NCBI RefSeq assembly: GCF_040372165.1
Contig: NZ_BAABWG010000003.1
Span: 124,001-188,000, forward strand
Direction: 5' to 3'
Source of the DNA: Hydrogenophaga sp040372165
GTDB taxonomy: Bacteria; Pseudomonadota; Gammaproteobacteria; Burkholderiales; Burkholderiaceae_C
DNA: 64,000 bases
In this document: positions 1-9,337 of the stretch, one piece after another
Position numbering within the stretch: the first letter of the stretch is position 1
Layout of the letters: each line of letters begins with the position of its first letter
Made by a program: the position numbers and the translations under genes
Notes under the pieces: generated by a model
Told to the model about the DNA's origin: nothing
What the model saw: only the letters and a program-made list of their open reading frames with translations
Databases searched by the model: none

Positions 1-735
1 CGAGATGACTTCGTCATCGTGCCTGCGCTCAATGGCCTGCCCATCTACGGCATGGCGGTGTCGCATTTCTTCAGCCACGAAGTGTTGTTGCTCAGGGCCA
101 GAAACAACCTCAACCGACGTGCCCCTCAGGCGCTCAAGCGCATGCTGGACATCGTGGGGGCATCTCTGCTGCTCATCGCACTTTCCCCACTGTTCGCCTA
201 TGTGGGTTACCGGATCCGACGCGAAGACAAAGGTCCTGTCTTCTTTGTCCAGAAACGTGTCGGCCGGGACGGCAAGGAGTTTGACTTCATCAAGTTCCGC
301 AGCATGGTGACCAATGCGGATGCCGCGCTGGAGTCGTGGAAAAAGACCAACCCAACGCTTTGGGAAGAGTACCGGCAGAGCAATTTCAAGCTGGCAGCAG
401 ACCCACGCATCACACCCATCGGACGCCTGATCAGGCGAACCAGTATTGACGAGCTGCCGCAGCTGATCAACGTGCTGCGGGGCGACATGAGCCTGGTCGG
501 ACCTCGCCCGCTGCTCTCGCGTGAGCTGGGCGAATACGGCAACAGCGTGGCCGCCTACAACAAGGCCAGGCCGGGCATCACCGGGCTTTGGCAAATCAGC
601 GGTCGAAGTGCAAGCACGTTCGCACACCGCATTGCCATGGACCTCTGGTACGTGCGTAACTGGTCGCTCTGGTACGACCTGGTGATCATGCTCCGGACCG
701 TCCGTGTCGTGCTCCGCCAGGAAGGCGCGTGTTGA
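1..735 (+). CDS. wbaP: WbaP-type undecaprenyl-phosphate sugar phosphotransferase, 5'-truncated
   Basis: This enzyme transfers a sugar-1-phosphate from a nucleotide sugar to undecaprenyl phosphate, the first membrane step of polymer assembly. The frame is open from base 1, so only the last 244 residues are present. The missing part would be the N-terminal membrane half of a typical 460-480 residue WbaP. Visible here are a hydrophobic segment (SLLLIALSPLFAYVGY), the catalytic-domain signatures VQKRVGRDGKEFDFIKFRSM and RRTSIDELPQLINVL, and the closing motif SLVGPRP followed by ARPGITGLWQ. Galactose is the usual WbaP substrate and galE lies in the same locus, but specificity is inferred. The next gene follows at once, so it is probably co-transcribed. 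Confidence 0.9.
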   Translation, partial: RDDFVIVPALNGLPIYGMAVSHFFSHEVLLLRARNNLNRRAPQALKRMLDIVGASLLLIALSPLFAYVGYRIRREDKGPVFFVQKRVGRDGKEFDFIKFRSMVTNADAALESWKKTNPTLWEEYRQSNFKLAADPRITPIGRLIRRTSIDELPQLINVLRGDMSLVGPRPLLSRELGEYGNSVAAYNKARPGITGLWQISGRSASTFAHRIAMDLWYVRNWSLWYDLVIMLRTVRVVLRQEGAC

Positions 736-797
736 GCCAGGGACTCTTGTCCTCTCCACCCGATGTCTTTTCAACTTCCTTGAAGAAAGCCCGCTCC

Positions 798-2249
798 ATG
801 ATCATTCCTGTCATTCTTTGCGGCGGTTCGGGAACGCGCCTCTGGCCTCTGAGCCGCAAGAGCTACCCCAAGCAGTTCGTCCCGATCATTGGCGGCAAGA
901 GCCTGCTGCAACTGACTGCCGAACGTGTCGCGCCCCTTGGGCCTCAGCTCATGCTGGTGGCCGCGGAGGCGCACCGCTTCCTCGTCGCCGAAGCACTGCA
1001 GTCCATCGACAGTCCGACCCAGGCGATCCTGGAACCGAAGGGCCGAAACACGGCTGCCGCGATGGCACTGGCCGCATTGCAAGCAGCCCATATCGGCCAG
1101 AAAGACGCCTTGCTGCTGTTCTGTCCTGCCGATCATCACATCCCCGATGCCGAGTCGTTCAGGGATTGCATCGGCGGCGCCATTCCTGCGGCAGAGGGCG
1201 GCGCCATCGTGACGTTCGGCGTTGGCCCCAGCTTTCCAAGCACTGCCTATGGCTACATTGAAGCTGGCGATCCGCTGCCTGGACAAAGCCATGCGCTCCG
1301 GGCCGTTCGCTTCATCGAGAAGCCGGATGCAGGCACAGCGCAAGACCTTCTCCTGCTAGGTTCGTTTCTCTGGAATGCCGGCATCTTTCTTTGCCGCGCA
1401 GACACGCTGATCGCGGCACTGCACCGGCATGCCCCCGACATTCTCGCGGCCTGCCAGGCAGCGTTGCCCGAGAGCGCACCTGCCGAGCAGTTACCCCAGT
1501 CGCAAAAAGACTTGTACTGGGTGCGGCCGGCGAGCACCGCCTTCGAAGCCTGCCGATCGCAAAGTTTCGACTACGCGGTCATGGAACATCACGACAGCGT
1601 GGCTGTTGTCCCGTTCAAGGGATCATGGAGCGACGTCGGATCATGGAACGCTGTGGCCGACCTGGCGCCGGCAGACGAGCGAGGCAATCGCATCGAAGGC
1701 ATGGGATACGCCATCGACGCCAGCAACACCTTCGTCCATGCGCCTTGCCGACCAGTGGTGGCCCTTGGCACCCGCGACTTGCTGATCGTCGACACACCCG
1801 ATGCCTTGTTGGTCACGGACCGCGATCACGCTGAAGCGGTCAAGACCGCCGTGAGCCTTCTGGAAGGTGAGGGATGCACGCAAGCCGTCACCCACCGCAA
1901 AGTGGCTCGCCCCTGGGGCTGGTACGACAGCATCGACATGGGTGAGCGGTTCCAGGTCAAGCGCATCGGCGTCAAACCGGGTGCCAGCCTCAGCCTGCAA
2001 AAGCATCACCACCGCGCCGAGCACTGGATTGTGGTCAAAGGCACTGCTGAAGTTCAGTGCGGCGAAGAGAGATTCCTGCTCACCGAGAACGAATCGACCT
2101 ACATCCCCATCGGCGCCACACACCGTTTGCACAACCCGGGAAAGCTCGAGCTCGAAATGATCGAAGTGCAGTCGGGCGCCTACCTGGGTGAAGACGACAT
2201 TGTCCGGCTCGAGGACACCTACGGCCGAACAGAGACCAGCAAGACATGA
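798..2249 (+). CDS. manC: Mannose-1-phosphate guanylyltransferase / mannose-6-phosphate isomerase
   Basis: This bifunctional enzyme makes GDP-mannose from mannose-1-phosphate and GTP, and isomerises fructose-6-phosphate to mannose-6-phosphate. The 483-residue product has the N-terminal pyrophosphorylase signature LCGGSGTRLWPLSRKSYPKQ at about residues 7-26. The C-terminal cupin isomerase domain (from about residue 370) has a metal-binding KHHHRAEHW stretch. I chose the ATG at 798 because the protein then begins directly with MIIPVILCGG. A longer frame back to 729 would add unrelated residues that overlap wbaP. The stop overlaps the fcl start in an ATGA. No phosphomannomutase gene (manB) is in the window; it must lie upstream or elsewhere. 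Confidence 0.95.
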   Translation: MIIPVILCGGSGTRLWPLSRKSYPKQFVPIIGGKSLLQLTAERVAPLGPQLMLVAAEAHRFLVAEALQSIDSPTQAILEPKGRNTAAAMALAALQAAHIGQKDALLLFCPADHHIPDAESFRDCIGGAIPAAEGGAIVTFGVGPSFPSTAYGYIEAGDPLPGQSHALRAVRFIEKPDAGTAQDLLLLGSFLWNAGIFLCRADTLIAALHRHAPDILAACQAALPESAPAEQLPQSQKDLYWVRPASTAFEACRSQSFDYAVMEHHDSVAVVPFKGSWSDVGSWNAVADLAPADERGNRIEGMGYAIDASNTFVHAPCRPVVALGTRDLLIVDTPDALLVTDRDHAEAVKTAVSLLEGEGCTQAVTHRKVARPWGWYDSIDMGERFQVKRIGVKPGASLSLQKHHHRAEHWIVVKGTAEVQCGEERFLLTENESTYIPIGATHRLHNPGKLELEMIEVQSGAYLGEDDIVRLEDTYGRTETSKT

Positions 2250-3250
2250 GCGCACAAACCTCTGCCGAACACGATTCACGCATTTACGTCGCCGGTCATC
2301 GTGGCATGGTCGGGTCAGCCATCGTGCGCCATCTCCTCTCGCACCAGGGCGTTTCACCCGAGCGCCTCGTCACGCGTAGCCACGCAGAGCTGGATTTGAC
2401 CGACCAGGCTGCCGTGCGACGCTTCTTCGCACAGGAGAAGCCCGACCAGGTCTATCTCGCTGCCGCCAGGGTCGGTGGCATTCACGCCAACAACACCTAC
2501 CCCGCCGCTTTCATCTACGAGAACCTGATGATCGAAGCCAACGTCATCGACGCGGCGTTTCGCAGTGGCGTGAAGAAGCTGCTGTTTCTGGGCAGCAGCT
2601 GCATATACCCCAAGCTGGCCGAGCAACCGATGGCAGAACAGGCCTTGCTCACCGGCGCACTCGAGCCCACCAACGAGCCATACGCCATCGCCAAGATCGC
2701 AGGCATCAAGCTCTGCGAAAGCTACAACCGCCAATACGGTGAAAGCCACGGCATCGACTATCGCAGTGTGATGCCCACCAACCTTTACGGGCCTGGCGAC
2801 AACTATCACCCGGAGAACAGCCACGTCATCCCCGCCCTGATCCGGCGCTTTCACGAGGCCAGGATGGCAGGTGCCGCCAGCGTCGCGATATGGGGCACAG
2901 GAACCCCCCGCCGGGAGTTTCTCTACGTCGACGACATGGCTGCGGCCAGCGTACACGTCATGCAACTGACGCCTGACGCATACCGGCAGCAGACGCAACC
3001 CATGCTCAGTCACATCAATGTGGGGTGTGGCAACGACCTGACCATCTCCGAACTGGCCCGGCTGATCGCGCAGGTGGTCGGCTTCAAAGGCGATATCGCA
3101 TTCGACACCAGCAAACCAGACGGTGCACCACGCAAGCTGATGAACAGCGCCCGGCTTCTTGCCCTTGGTTGGCAGCCTGCAGTGGATCTCGCAAAGGGGC
3201 TGGCTCTGGCATACGACGACTTTCTTCAACAAACCGGCGAGGCTCGATGA
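2246..3250 (+). CDS. fcl: GDP-L-fucose synthase
   Basis: Fcl is the NADPH-dependent epimerase/reductase that turns GDP-4-keto-6-deoxymannose into GDP-L-fucose. The product is 334 residues, close to the family length. A Rossmann motif AGHRGMVGSA is at the N terminus, SSCIYPK carries the catalytic Ser, and Tyr146/Lys150 form the YxxxK pair. The start overlaps the manC stop (ATGA) and the stop overlaps the gmd start, so the three GDP-sugar genes are translationally coupled. The order fcl before gmd is reversed relative to the E. coli colanic acid locus, where gmd comes first. Confidence 0.95.
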   Translation: MSAQTSAEHDSRIYVAGHRGMVGSAIVRHLLSHQGVSPERLVTRSHAELDLTDQAAVRRFFAQEKPDQVYLAAARVGGIHANNTYPAAFIYENLMIEANVIDAAFRSGVKKLLFLGSSCIYPKLAEQPMAEQALLTGALEPTNEPYAIAKIAGIKLCESYNRQYGESHGIDYRSVMPTNLYGPGDNYHPENSHVIPALIRRFHEARMAGAASVAIWGTGTPRREFLYVDDMAAASVHVMQLTPDAYRQQTQPMLSHINVGCGNDLTISELARLIAQVVGFKGDIAFDTSKPDGAPRKLMNSARLLALGWQPAVDLAKGLALAYDDFLQQTGEAR

Positions 3251-4395
3251 CCATGACTGACACGACCAACGCGAAGCGTAAAGTGGCCCTGATCACCGGT
3301 GTGACCGGTCAGGACGGTTCCTACCTGGCCGAGTTCCTGCTGGACCAGGGCTATATCGTTCACGGTCTCAAGCGACGCTCGAGCCAGTTCAACACTCAGC
3401 GCGTCGACCACATCTATGAAGATCCGCATGTCGAGAACGCTCGCTTCAGGCTGCACTATGGCGACCTCACCGACACGAGCAACCTGATCCGCATTGTTCA
3501 GGAAACCCAGCCGGACGAGATCTACAACCTGGCCGCTCAAAGCCATGTGGCGGTGAGTTTCGAAAGCCCTGAATACACAGCCGATGTCGATGCCATCGGG
3601 ACACTGCGCTTGCTGGAGGCGATCCGCATCCTCGGGCTTGAGAAAAAGACCCGCTTCTATCAGGCCAGCACGTCCGAACTCTACGGACTGGTGCAGGAAA
3701 TCCCACAAAAGGAAACCACACCCTTCTACCCACGCAGCCCCTACGCAGTTGCCAAGATGTACGCCTACTGGATCGTGGTGAACTACCGCGAGGCCTATGG
3801 CATGTATGCCTGCAACGGCATCCTCTTCAATCACGAGTCGCCCAGGCGCGGCGAGACGTTCGTGACCCGCAAGATCACGCGCGGCATCGCCAATATTGCT
3901 CAGGGCCTGGAGCCATGCCTCTACATGGGCAATCTCGACGCCAAGCGCGACTGGGGGCACGCGAAGGACTATGTGCGCATGCAGTGGATGATGCTGCAGC
4001 AGTCACAGGCCAAGGACTTCGTGATAGCAACAGGCGTTCAGTTCAGCGTTCGCGATTTCATTTCCATGGCGGCCGCGGAAGTGGGCATCAGGCTGACGTT
4101 CCAGGGCAAAGGCGTTGAAGAGCACGCCGTCGTCTCTGCCGTCGAGGGTCGCATGGCGCCCGGCGTCAAACCGGGCGACGTCATCGTCCGGGTGGATCCG
4201 CGCTACTTCCGTCCGACCGAGGTGGAAACACTGCTGGGCGACCCTTCCAAGGCCGCTCGCGAACTGGGTTGGACCCCACGCATCACCCTGCATGACATGG
4301 TGCGGGAGATGATGTTCAACGATCATCAGGAAGCCTTGCGTCACTCGCTCTTGCGAGAGAACGGCTACAAGGTGCCCGTGATGACAGAGCACTGA
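3247..4395 (+). CDS. gmd: GDP-mannose 4,6-dehydratase
   Basis: Gmd converts GDP-D-mannose to GDP-4-keto-6-deoxy-D-mannose, the substrate of Fcl next door. The product is 382 residues, of usual length. It has the NADP-binding GVTGQDGSYLAEFL motif near residue 14, the family signature LKRRSSQFNTQRVDHIY, and catalytic Tyr166/Lys170 in SPYAVAKMYAYW. The ATG at 3247 overlaps the fcl stop; a longer in-frame extension into fcl is a shadow. A gap of about 90 bases follows before the flippase gene, which has its own strong ribosome site. Confidence 0.96.
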   Translation: MTMTDTTNAKRKVALITGVTGQDGSYLAEFLLDQGYIVHGLKRRSSQFNTQRVDHIYEDPHVENARFRLHYGDLTDTSNLIRIVQETQPDEIYNLAAQSHVAVSFESPEYTADVDAIGTLRLLEAIRILGLEKKTRFYQASTSELYGLVQEIPQKETTPFYPRSPYAVAKMYAYWIVVNYREAYGMYACNGILFNHESPRRGETFVTRKITRGIANIAQGLEPCLYMGNLDAKRDWGHAKDYVRMQWMMLQQSQAKDFVIATGVQFSVRDFISMAAAEVGIRLTFQGKGVEEHAVVSAVEGRMAPGVKPGDVIVRVDPRYFRPTEVETLLGDPSKAARELGWTPRITLHDMVREMMFNDHQEALRHSLLRENGYKVPVMTEH

Positions 4396-4484
4396 GCCTG
4401 CACATCGGTGACTCACATGGATCACGCAACGCTGCGCCACAGGAAACGGGCTCTGCCTTTCCTCCACGGGAAGGAGGCACGCCA

Positions 4485-5762
4485 ATGAAAGCACATGTCC
4501 AGCTTCTTCGCAGGGCAGGCGTCTTCCTGAGTGGCAATGTAGCGGCGCAAGCCATGTCTGCAGTCACCGGCTTGCTGCTGGCCCGCTGGCTGAGTGTTCC
4601 CGACTATGCGGTCTACACCGTCTTCATCACGGTCATGGGCGCCATCGCTGTGGTCACGAAGGGCGGCGTCCATCTGGGTTTTACCGGCATTCTGGGGCGT
4701 CACTGGCCCAACGCGCACAGGGCGGCGCAGGCGGTGGTCGCCATGACCAGAGTCAGGCGCCGCATCTCGTTCTGGCTACTGCCCCCCATCCTGCTGCTCT
4801 CGGCCCTGCTGGTCTATCGCGCCCAGCCAGTGTGGAGTCTGGTGCTGGGTGTGGTCGGCGCTTTGCTTCTTTTCTGGCTGGCGGACATGCGCTCACGCAT
4901 TGTCGACCAGGTGTTGTTCTTTGCACAGCAGACGGGGCGTGTTCAATGGCTCGACACGGGCCTGGCTGCGCTTCGCCTGCTACTGATTGGCGGGCTCTTC
5001 CTGCTTGGCGGCCTGAACATCCATGCCGCACTGGCAGTAGGCGCGCTGATTGCCCTGTTGCGCATTCGTCCGATTCTGCGCTGGGTACAACGCATCGCAC
5101 CAGCTGGCCCGGCCACTGCTCTTGACGAAGACGTCAGAGAGATCACCTCGAACGCCCGACGCCAGATTCCGGTCGAGCTTTTCTACATCATGCAAGGCCA
5201 GGCTGTTCTTCTCACCCTGGCGCTCTGGGGGTCGGCACAGGAAACGGCAGGGTACGGCGCGCTCACCCGGATCGCGCAACTGCTGCTGCCGGTACAAGCA
5301 TTCACCTATGCCTTCTGCGTGCCCTACTTCGCCAAGGCCCAGGACCGGATCGTCAAACGCTTTTTTCAGCTCGTGTTCATGCTGTCACTGCCAGGCATCA
5401 CGCTGGCGACCCTGGTGGCGCTGTTCCCCCAATGGGTGCTCATGATCATCGGCCCGAACTACGCCGGGCTGGAAAAGGAACTGCTATGGGCCGCGCTGGC
5501 GACCGGCTTCACCAGCATTGCCGGAAATGCATGGAGCCTGGTCGCACACCGGGGCTGGGTCCGCTGGAGCTGGATACAGATACCGATCGGCGCGCTGTGG
5601 TGCCTCGTTGCCATCCTCAACCTGCCCCTGGGCTCCATCGCCGGCGCCCTGATCTTCCAAGGTGGATTCGCCATCGGCCTGGTCGCTGCCACAGCTTTGG
5701 AACTCTTTTCGCAAACAGGAGCCACGCATGAACGACACAATGCGCAACACACTCTCGGCTAG
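4485..5762 (+). CDS. Polysaccharide flippase-like membrane protein (Wzx/MATE-type)
   Basis: This is a 425-residue polytopic membrane protein with about 10-12 hydrophobic segments. It starts with a polysaccharide-synthesis signature region (FLSGNVAAQAMSAVTGLLLA) typical of MATE-type flippases that move lipid-linked repeat units across the inner membrane. The ATG at 4485 sits behind a strong AAGGAGG ribosome site. Wzx proteins diverge fast, so the call rests on topology, length and position among the glycosyltransferases. The 3' end overlaps the next gene by 35 bases. It is the only flippase candidate in the window. Confidence 0.8.
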   Translation: MKAHVQLLRRAGVFLSGNVAAQAMSAVTGLLLARWLSVPDYAVYTVFITVMGAIAVVTKGGVHLGFTGILGRHWPNAHRAAQAVVAMTRVRRRISFWLLPPILLLSALLVYRAQPVWSLVLGVVGALLLFWLADMRSRIVDQVLFFAQQTGRVQWLDTGLAALRLLLIGGLFLLGGLNIHAALAVGALIALLRIRPILRWVQRIAPAGPATALDEDVREITSNARRQIPVELFYIMQGQAVLLTLALWGSAQETAGYGALTRIAQLLLPVQAFTYAFCVPYFAKAQDRIVKRFFQLVFMLSLPGITLATLVALFPQWVLMIIGPNYAGLEKELLWAALATGFTSIAGNAWSLVAHRGWVRWSWIQIPIGALWCLVAILNLPLGSIAGALIFQGGFAIGLVAATALELFSQTGATHERHNAQHTLG

Positions 5763-6729
5763 CGTGATCATTCCCACCTACAAGCGCCTGGACATGCTCC
5801 AGCGCTGCCTCCCGGGTGTAGCGGCAATGGACACCACGCCGCGCGAAGTCCTGATCACCTACCGTCCGGAGGCCGATCCGGAAACCACCGCCTGGCTGCT
5901 GGATGAGGCCCCCAAACACAGCGACTGGGTGTTGGTGCCATCGCACGAGCCAGGCCAGGTGGCGGCGCTCAATCTGGCACTGAGGCGCGCCAGCGGCGAC
6001 ATCGTGGTGATTTTCGATGACGACGCCATTCCGCGTCGCGACTGGTTGAGCAAGGTCCTGAGCCACTTCCAGTCCGACCCGGGCGTTGGTGGTGTCGGCG
6101 GCCGGGACTTTGTCCATGAGCATGGTGGCACGACCCTGTCGCCCGAGCGAAAGGTCGCGGGCATCCGCAACCGCTGGGGGCAGTATCTGGGCAACCACCA
6201 TCTGGTCGTGGGGGCGCCACGAGAAGTCGATGTGCTCAAGGGATGCAACTGGGCGGTCCGCAGGACAGCCCTGGGCTCGCTTCATTCCGACACGCGGCTG
6301 CTGGGCTCGGGCGCACAGTTTGCCAACGACTCCTGGTTCTGCATCAACCTGCGCCAGCATGGATGGAAGCTCGTGCTCGACCCTTCGGCCAACGTCGACC
6401 ACTACCCTGCCGAAAAGCCCGACCATGCCCGGCACGGATGGAACCGCCTTAAGTGCCACGAGATGACCACCAACAAGGTGTTCTCCGAACTCTATTTCGC
6501 CACGTCCTGGGAGCGCACCAAGTATCTGGCCTATTTTGTTCTGAAGGGCACGCGCTACTGCCCTGGCCTGTATTTCCTGGCGCACGGATTGCTCAAGCGT
6601 CCACTGCAGCTGCCGGCCATCGCCTGGGGCGGCTGGACGGGCTATGTCAAAGGCTGGCGCATGTGTCACAGGTATGAGCCACCCGGGCAGCCTGCCACGC
6701 CCGGGTCGTTGAGCCACTCTGCGGCCTGA
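5728..6729 (+). CDS. Glycosyltransferase family 2
   Basis: This is a GT-A fold transferase of 333 residues, probably adding one sugar to the lipid-linked repeat unit on the cytoplasmic face. It opens with ASVIIPTYKRLDMLQRCL, the usual GT2 beginning. It has the metal/nucleotide-binding IVVIFDDDAIPRRDWL at about residues 91-106 and a later GCNWAVRR stretch. I took the ATG at 5728 (after CAGGA) rather than an upstream in-frame start, because the upstream part would overlap the flippase even further. The sugar donor cannot be read from sequence. Confidence 0.88.
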   Translation: MNDTMRNTLSASVIIPTYKRLDMLQRCLPGVAAMDTTPREVLITYRPEADPETTAWLLDEAPKHSDWVLVPSHEPGQVAALNLALRRASGDIVVIFDDDAIPRRDWLSKVLSHFQSDPGVGGVGGRDFVHEHGGTTLSPERKVAGIRNRWGQYLGNHHLVVGAPREVDVLKGCNWAVRRTALGSLHSDTRLLGSGAQFANDSWFCINLRQHGWKLVLDPSANVDHYPAEKPDHARHGWNRLKCHEMTTNKVFSELYFATSWERTKYLAYFVLKGTRYCPGLYFLAHGLLKRPLQLPAIAWGGWTGYVKGWRMCHRYEPPGQPATPGSLSHSAA

Positions 6730-6755
6730 TTCCATCCGCCACTTTCAGGAAAGTC

Positions 6756-7949
6756 ATGCTTCCCCGCGTATTTGTCGCACACCCCATGTTGCAACACGCC
6801 CATCAGATGGCGATGGGTTTGTACGAGCATGGAATGCTGCAGGCCTTCTGGTCGGGCACACCGTTGCTCGGCCCAGGCGAGAGGCCGCCGGCCTGGATGC
6901 CGGCCGCGTTCGCACGTCGACTGCGCAGCGTGACCATACCGGCTGCGCTTCGCCGCCACGCCATCTGGACACACCCTGCAGCCAGAACGGCCACCTTGCT
7001 GGCCGGGCGCCGCCATGGCAATGAAGACGTGCACCGGATATTCCACGCATTCGACTACTGGGTGGCCAGACAAATCAGCCGCCTCAAGCCGGACATTGTG
7101 GTGGGCTTCGAGAACTCCGCCTTTCATACCTTTCGGGCGGCCCGCGAACTCGGTATCCGGTGCGTTCTGGACGCGCCATCACTGCATCACGGTGCAGCCG
7201 ACGCCATGCTCGGCACCCCTCAAACACCGCTGCGCAAGGAGATCAACCGGCGCAAGAACGCAGAAGTGGATCTGGCCGATACGGTGATCACCTGCTCATC
7301 CCTGGCGGCCCGGTCCTACCTCGATCACGGCACGCCGGAGCAGAAACTGCAACCCATGCTGCTGGGCGCGGAGCTGTCAACGCACACAGCTACCGCCAGG
7401 CAAGGCGAAGCTTGTGTACCCCGTTTCATCTACGCAGGCGGACTCATTCCGAGAAAGTCCATCGACCTCATCCTCCAGGCCTTCGAAAATCTGCACGCCC
7501 AGGGCCATGCGTTCGAGCTGCAGTTTGTCGGCGGATGCCAGAACGCCGACTGGCTCGATCGCATCGATCGCTTGCCCGGCGCCAGCCACTTGCCACAGCT
7601 GGCGCAGTCGGAGTTGTTCGCCGAGTTCGCCAAGGCCGACTGCCTGCTGCTCCCCTCCCGGTTCGATTCGTTCGGGATGGTCGTGGCAGAAGCGATGGCC
7701 CACGGCGTGCCTGCTCTGGTCTCCACCATGACGGGCGCACGCGAGATCATTGAAAGGCACCCGGGCAGTGGCTGGATCACCGAGCCAACCGCGGTCGCGA
7801 TTGAATCGTCGGTCAGGCAATTGCTGCTGAACCCTGCCATGCTTGCCGGTGCCCGACAGCAGGCCCTGGCGGCCTCGCGCGAGTTCACATGGGCGGCATA
7901 CAGGGGGCGCATCGCCCAGCTGTTCATGAACCTGGGAGCGACCCAATGA
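6756..7949 (+). CDS. Glycosyltransferase family 4 (GT-B fold)
   Basis: The product is 397 residues with a GT-B fold. The C-terminal donor-binding domain shows FIYAGGLIPRKSIDLILQAF and the signature PSRFDSFGMVVAEAMAHGVP, which contains the ExxxxxxxE-type pair of retaining GT4 enzymes. The N-terminal acceptor domain is divergent, as expected. A ribosome site (TTCAGGAAAG) precedes the ATG. The stop overlaps the next start in an ATGA. Donor and acceptor are unknown; mannose or fucose are reasonable guesses from the GDP-sugar genes upstream. Confidence 0.88.
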   Translation: MLPRVFVAHPMLQHAHQMAMGLYEHGMLQAFWSGTPLLGPGERPPAWMPAAFARRLRSVTIPAALRRHAIWTHPAARTATLLAGRRHGNEDVHRIFHAFDYWVARQISRLKPDIVVGFENSAFHTFRAARELGIRCVLDAPSLHHGAADAMLGTPQTPLRKEINRRKNAEVDLADTVITCSSLAARSYLDHGTPEQKLQPMLLGAELSTHTATARQGEACVPRFIYAGGLIPRKSIDLILQAFENLHAQGHAFELQFVGGCQNADWLDRIDRLPGASHLPQLAQSELFAEFAKADCLLLPSRFDSFGMVVAEAMAHGVPALVSTMTGAREIIERHPGSGWITEPTAVAIESSVRQLLLNPAMLAGARQQALAASREFTWAAYRGRIAQLFMNLGATQ

Positions 7950-9337
7950 GCAGTGTCGCCGTGCTCCCCATGCCGGGACTCTCTCTGGCCAGAGAGCGAG
8001 TGGCGCCTGTACGCCCGGGCGCACCTGCCTGGCGATTGCGACACGCTCACTGGGCATCGGCATCCCTGATCGCCATGCTGCTGGCGCTCACCATTGAAGG
8101 TGCGCTGCGCAAATGGATCTCACCATCCCTGACAGGTCCACTGATCGGCATTCGCGACCTGCTGGCCCTGGGGTTCGTCTTGCTGGCGATGCAGTTGGGC
8201 TACCTCTCGCCGAGGAAGCCTCTCAACGCCATCATGCTGCTCTGGATCTGTGTGGTCACGCTGTGGGGCATTCTTCAGGTGATTGCGGGCGTCAGCTCTC
8301 CGATGATGCTGGCAGTGGGGTTGCGTTTCTGGTGCCTGTATCTTGCATTTGGGCTGGCCGTCGGCCAGATGATGGACCGGGACGGATTGCTCCGCTTCAT
8401 CAGGGTGTGCATGTGGATCGTCATCCTGACGGCACCCCTGGCCGTCTTCCAGTTCTTCTCACCACCAGCGGCTTTCATCAACAAGCAGGTCGACGGTGAT
8501 GAATCGAGTGTGTTTCTCGTCTCCATGGGGGTGGTCCGAACCACCGGCACCTTCAGCTTCACTCTGGGCTACACCACGCTGCTGGCATTGGTCACACCCC
8601 TGATCATGGCGGCGTTCATGGAGCATCGCCGGCTCGGCATCCGGTTTCCCCTGGCACTCGCCTCGCTCGCCGCACTGGCCATTGCCACCGGCGTCTCGGG
8701 GTCACGCGCAGCCGTCGTGGCATTCGGTGGATTCGTCGTCTTCGGCGGCCTGTTCGCCTTTCTGTTCGGGCGCGGTGAGTTGAAGCTGCGCGCACTGTGG
8801 ATGCTGATGAGCATCGGCCTGCTCGCCATGGTGCTGGTCTCCGTTTTGCCAGGAGCCGTGGACGCTCTGCTCAGCCGTTTCGAGCAGGCGGCTCGCTCGG
8901 AAGACTTTGTTGCCCGGTTGTCGGTGATGTTCTTCGGCGAAGACCAGGCCTACCGGTCTCTGTCCCTGCTGGGTCAGGGTCTCGGAGCCGGCTCGGGCCT
9001 GGCGTCAGTCATCTCCACCGGGGAACGTCTGTTCCTGGCAGGCGAAGCAGAAAATGCCCGGGTGCTGGCTGAAGGCGGTGCATTGGGCGTCTGCTACCTG
9101 GGATTCAAGATCATGATCATGACTTTCGGTGGATGGGTAGCCATCAAGGAGTCCGTTCGAACCAACAGCAGCTTGCCGGTACTTGTCTGGTCCGGACTGT
9201 TCCTGGCCCTGTTCACCTGGCCATCGATCGGGCAGCTCACCTCGCACGGAATGATGGGCGTCTACGTTGCCTTGGGCGTCTTCGTCGTCAGACAGGCCTG
9301 GTTTGCCGGGCGATTTGCTGAACTGGGGGTGCGATGA
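7946..9337 (+). CDS. Polytopic membrane protein, candidate Wzy-type polymerase
   Basis: The product has 463 residues and about 10-12 predicted membrane helices. A large loop after the GVVRTTGTF stretch and a later periplasmic segment rich in charged and glycine residues (FEQAARSEDFVARLS, LGQGLGAGSG) resemble O-antigen polymerase/ligase proteins. In Wzy-dependent loci a protein of this topology joins repeat units in the periplasm. Identity between Wzy proteins is very low, so the call is by topology and context. A second protein of this class is encoded at 15175-16566. Both ends overlap the neighbouring glycosyltransferase genes by four bases. Confidence 0.65.
   Translation: MSSVAVLPMPGLSLARERVAPVRPGAPAWRLRHAHWASASLIAMLLALTIEGALRKWISPSLTGPLIGIRDLLALGFVLLAMQLGYLSPRKPLNAIMLLWICVVTLWGILQVIAGVSSPMMLAVGLRFWCLYLAFGLAVGQMMDRDGLLRFIRVCMWIVILTAPLAVFQFFSPPAAFINKQVDGDESSVFLVSMGVVRTTGTFSFTLGYTTLLALVTPLIMAAFMEHRRLGIRFPLALASLAALAIATGVSGSRAAVVAFGGFVVFGGLFAFLFGRGELKLRALWMLMSIGLLAMVLVSVLPGAVDALLSRFEQAARSEDFVARLSVMFFGEDQAYRSLSLLGQGLGAGSGLASVISTGERLFLAGEAENARVLAEGGALGVCYLGFKIMIMTFGGWVAIKESVRTNSSLPVLVWSGLFLALFTWPSIGQLTSHGMMGVYVALGVFVVRQAWFAGRFAELGVR

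Noticed and set aside
5617..6735. 372-codon - strand frame opposite the GT2 gene
   Set aside because: Shadow of a clear glycosyltransferase gene; no start signal.
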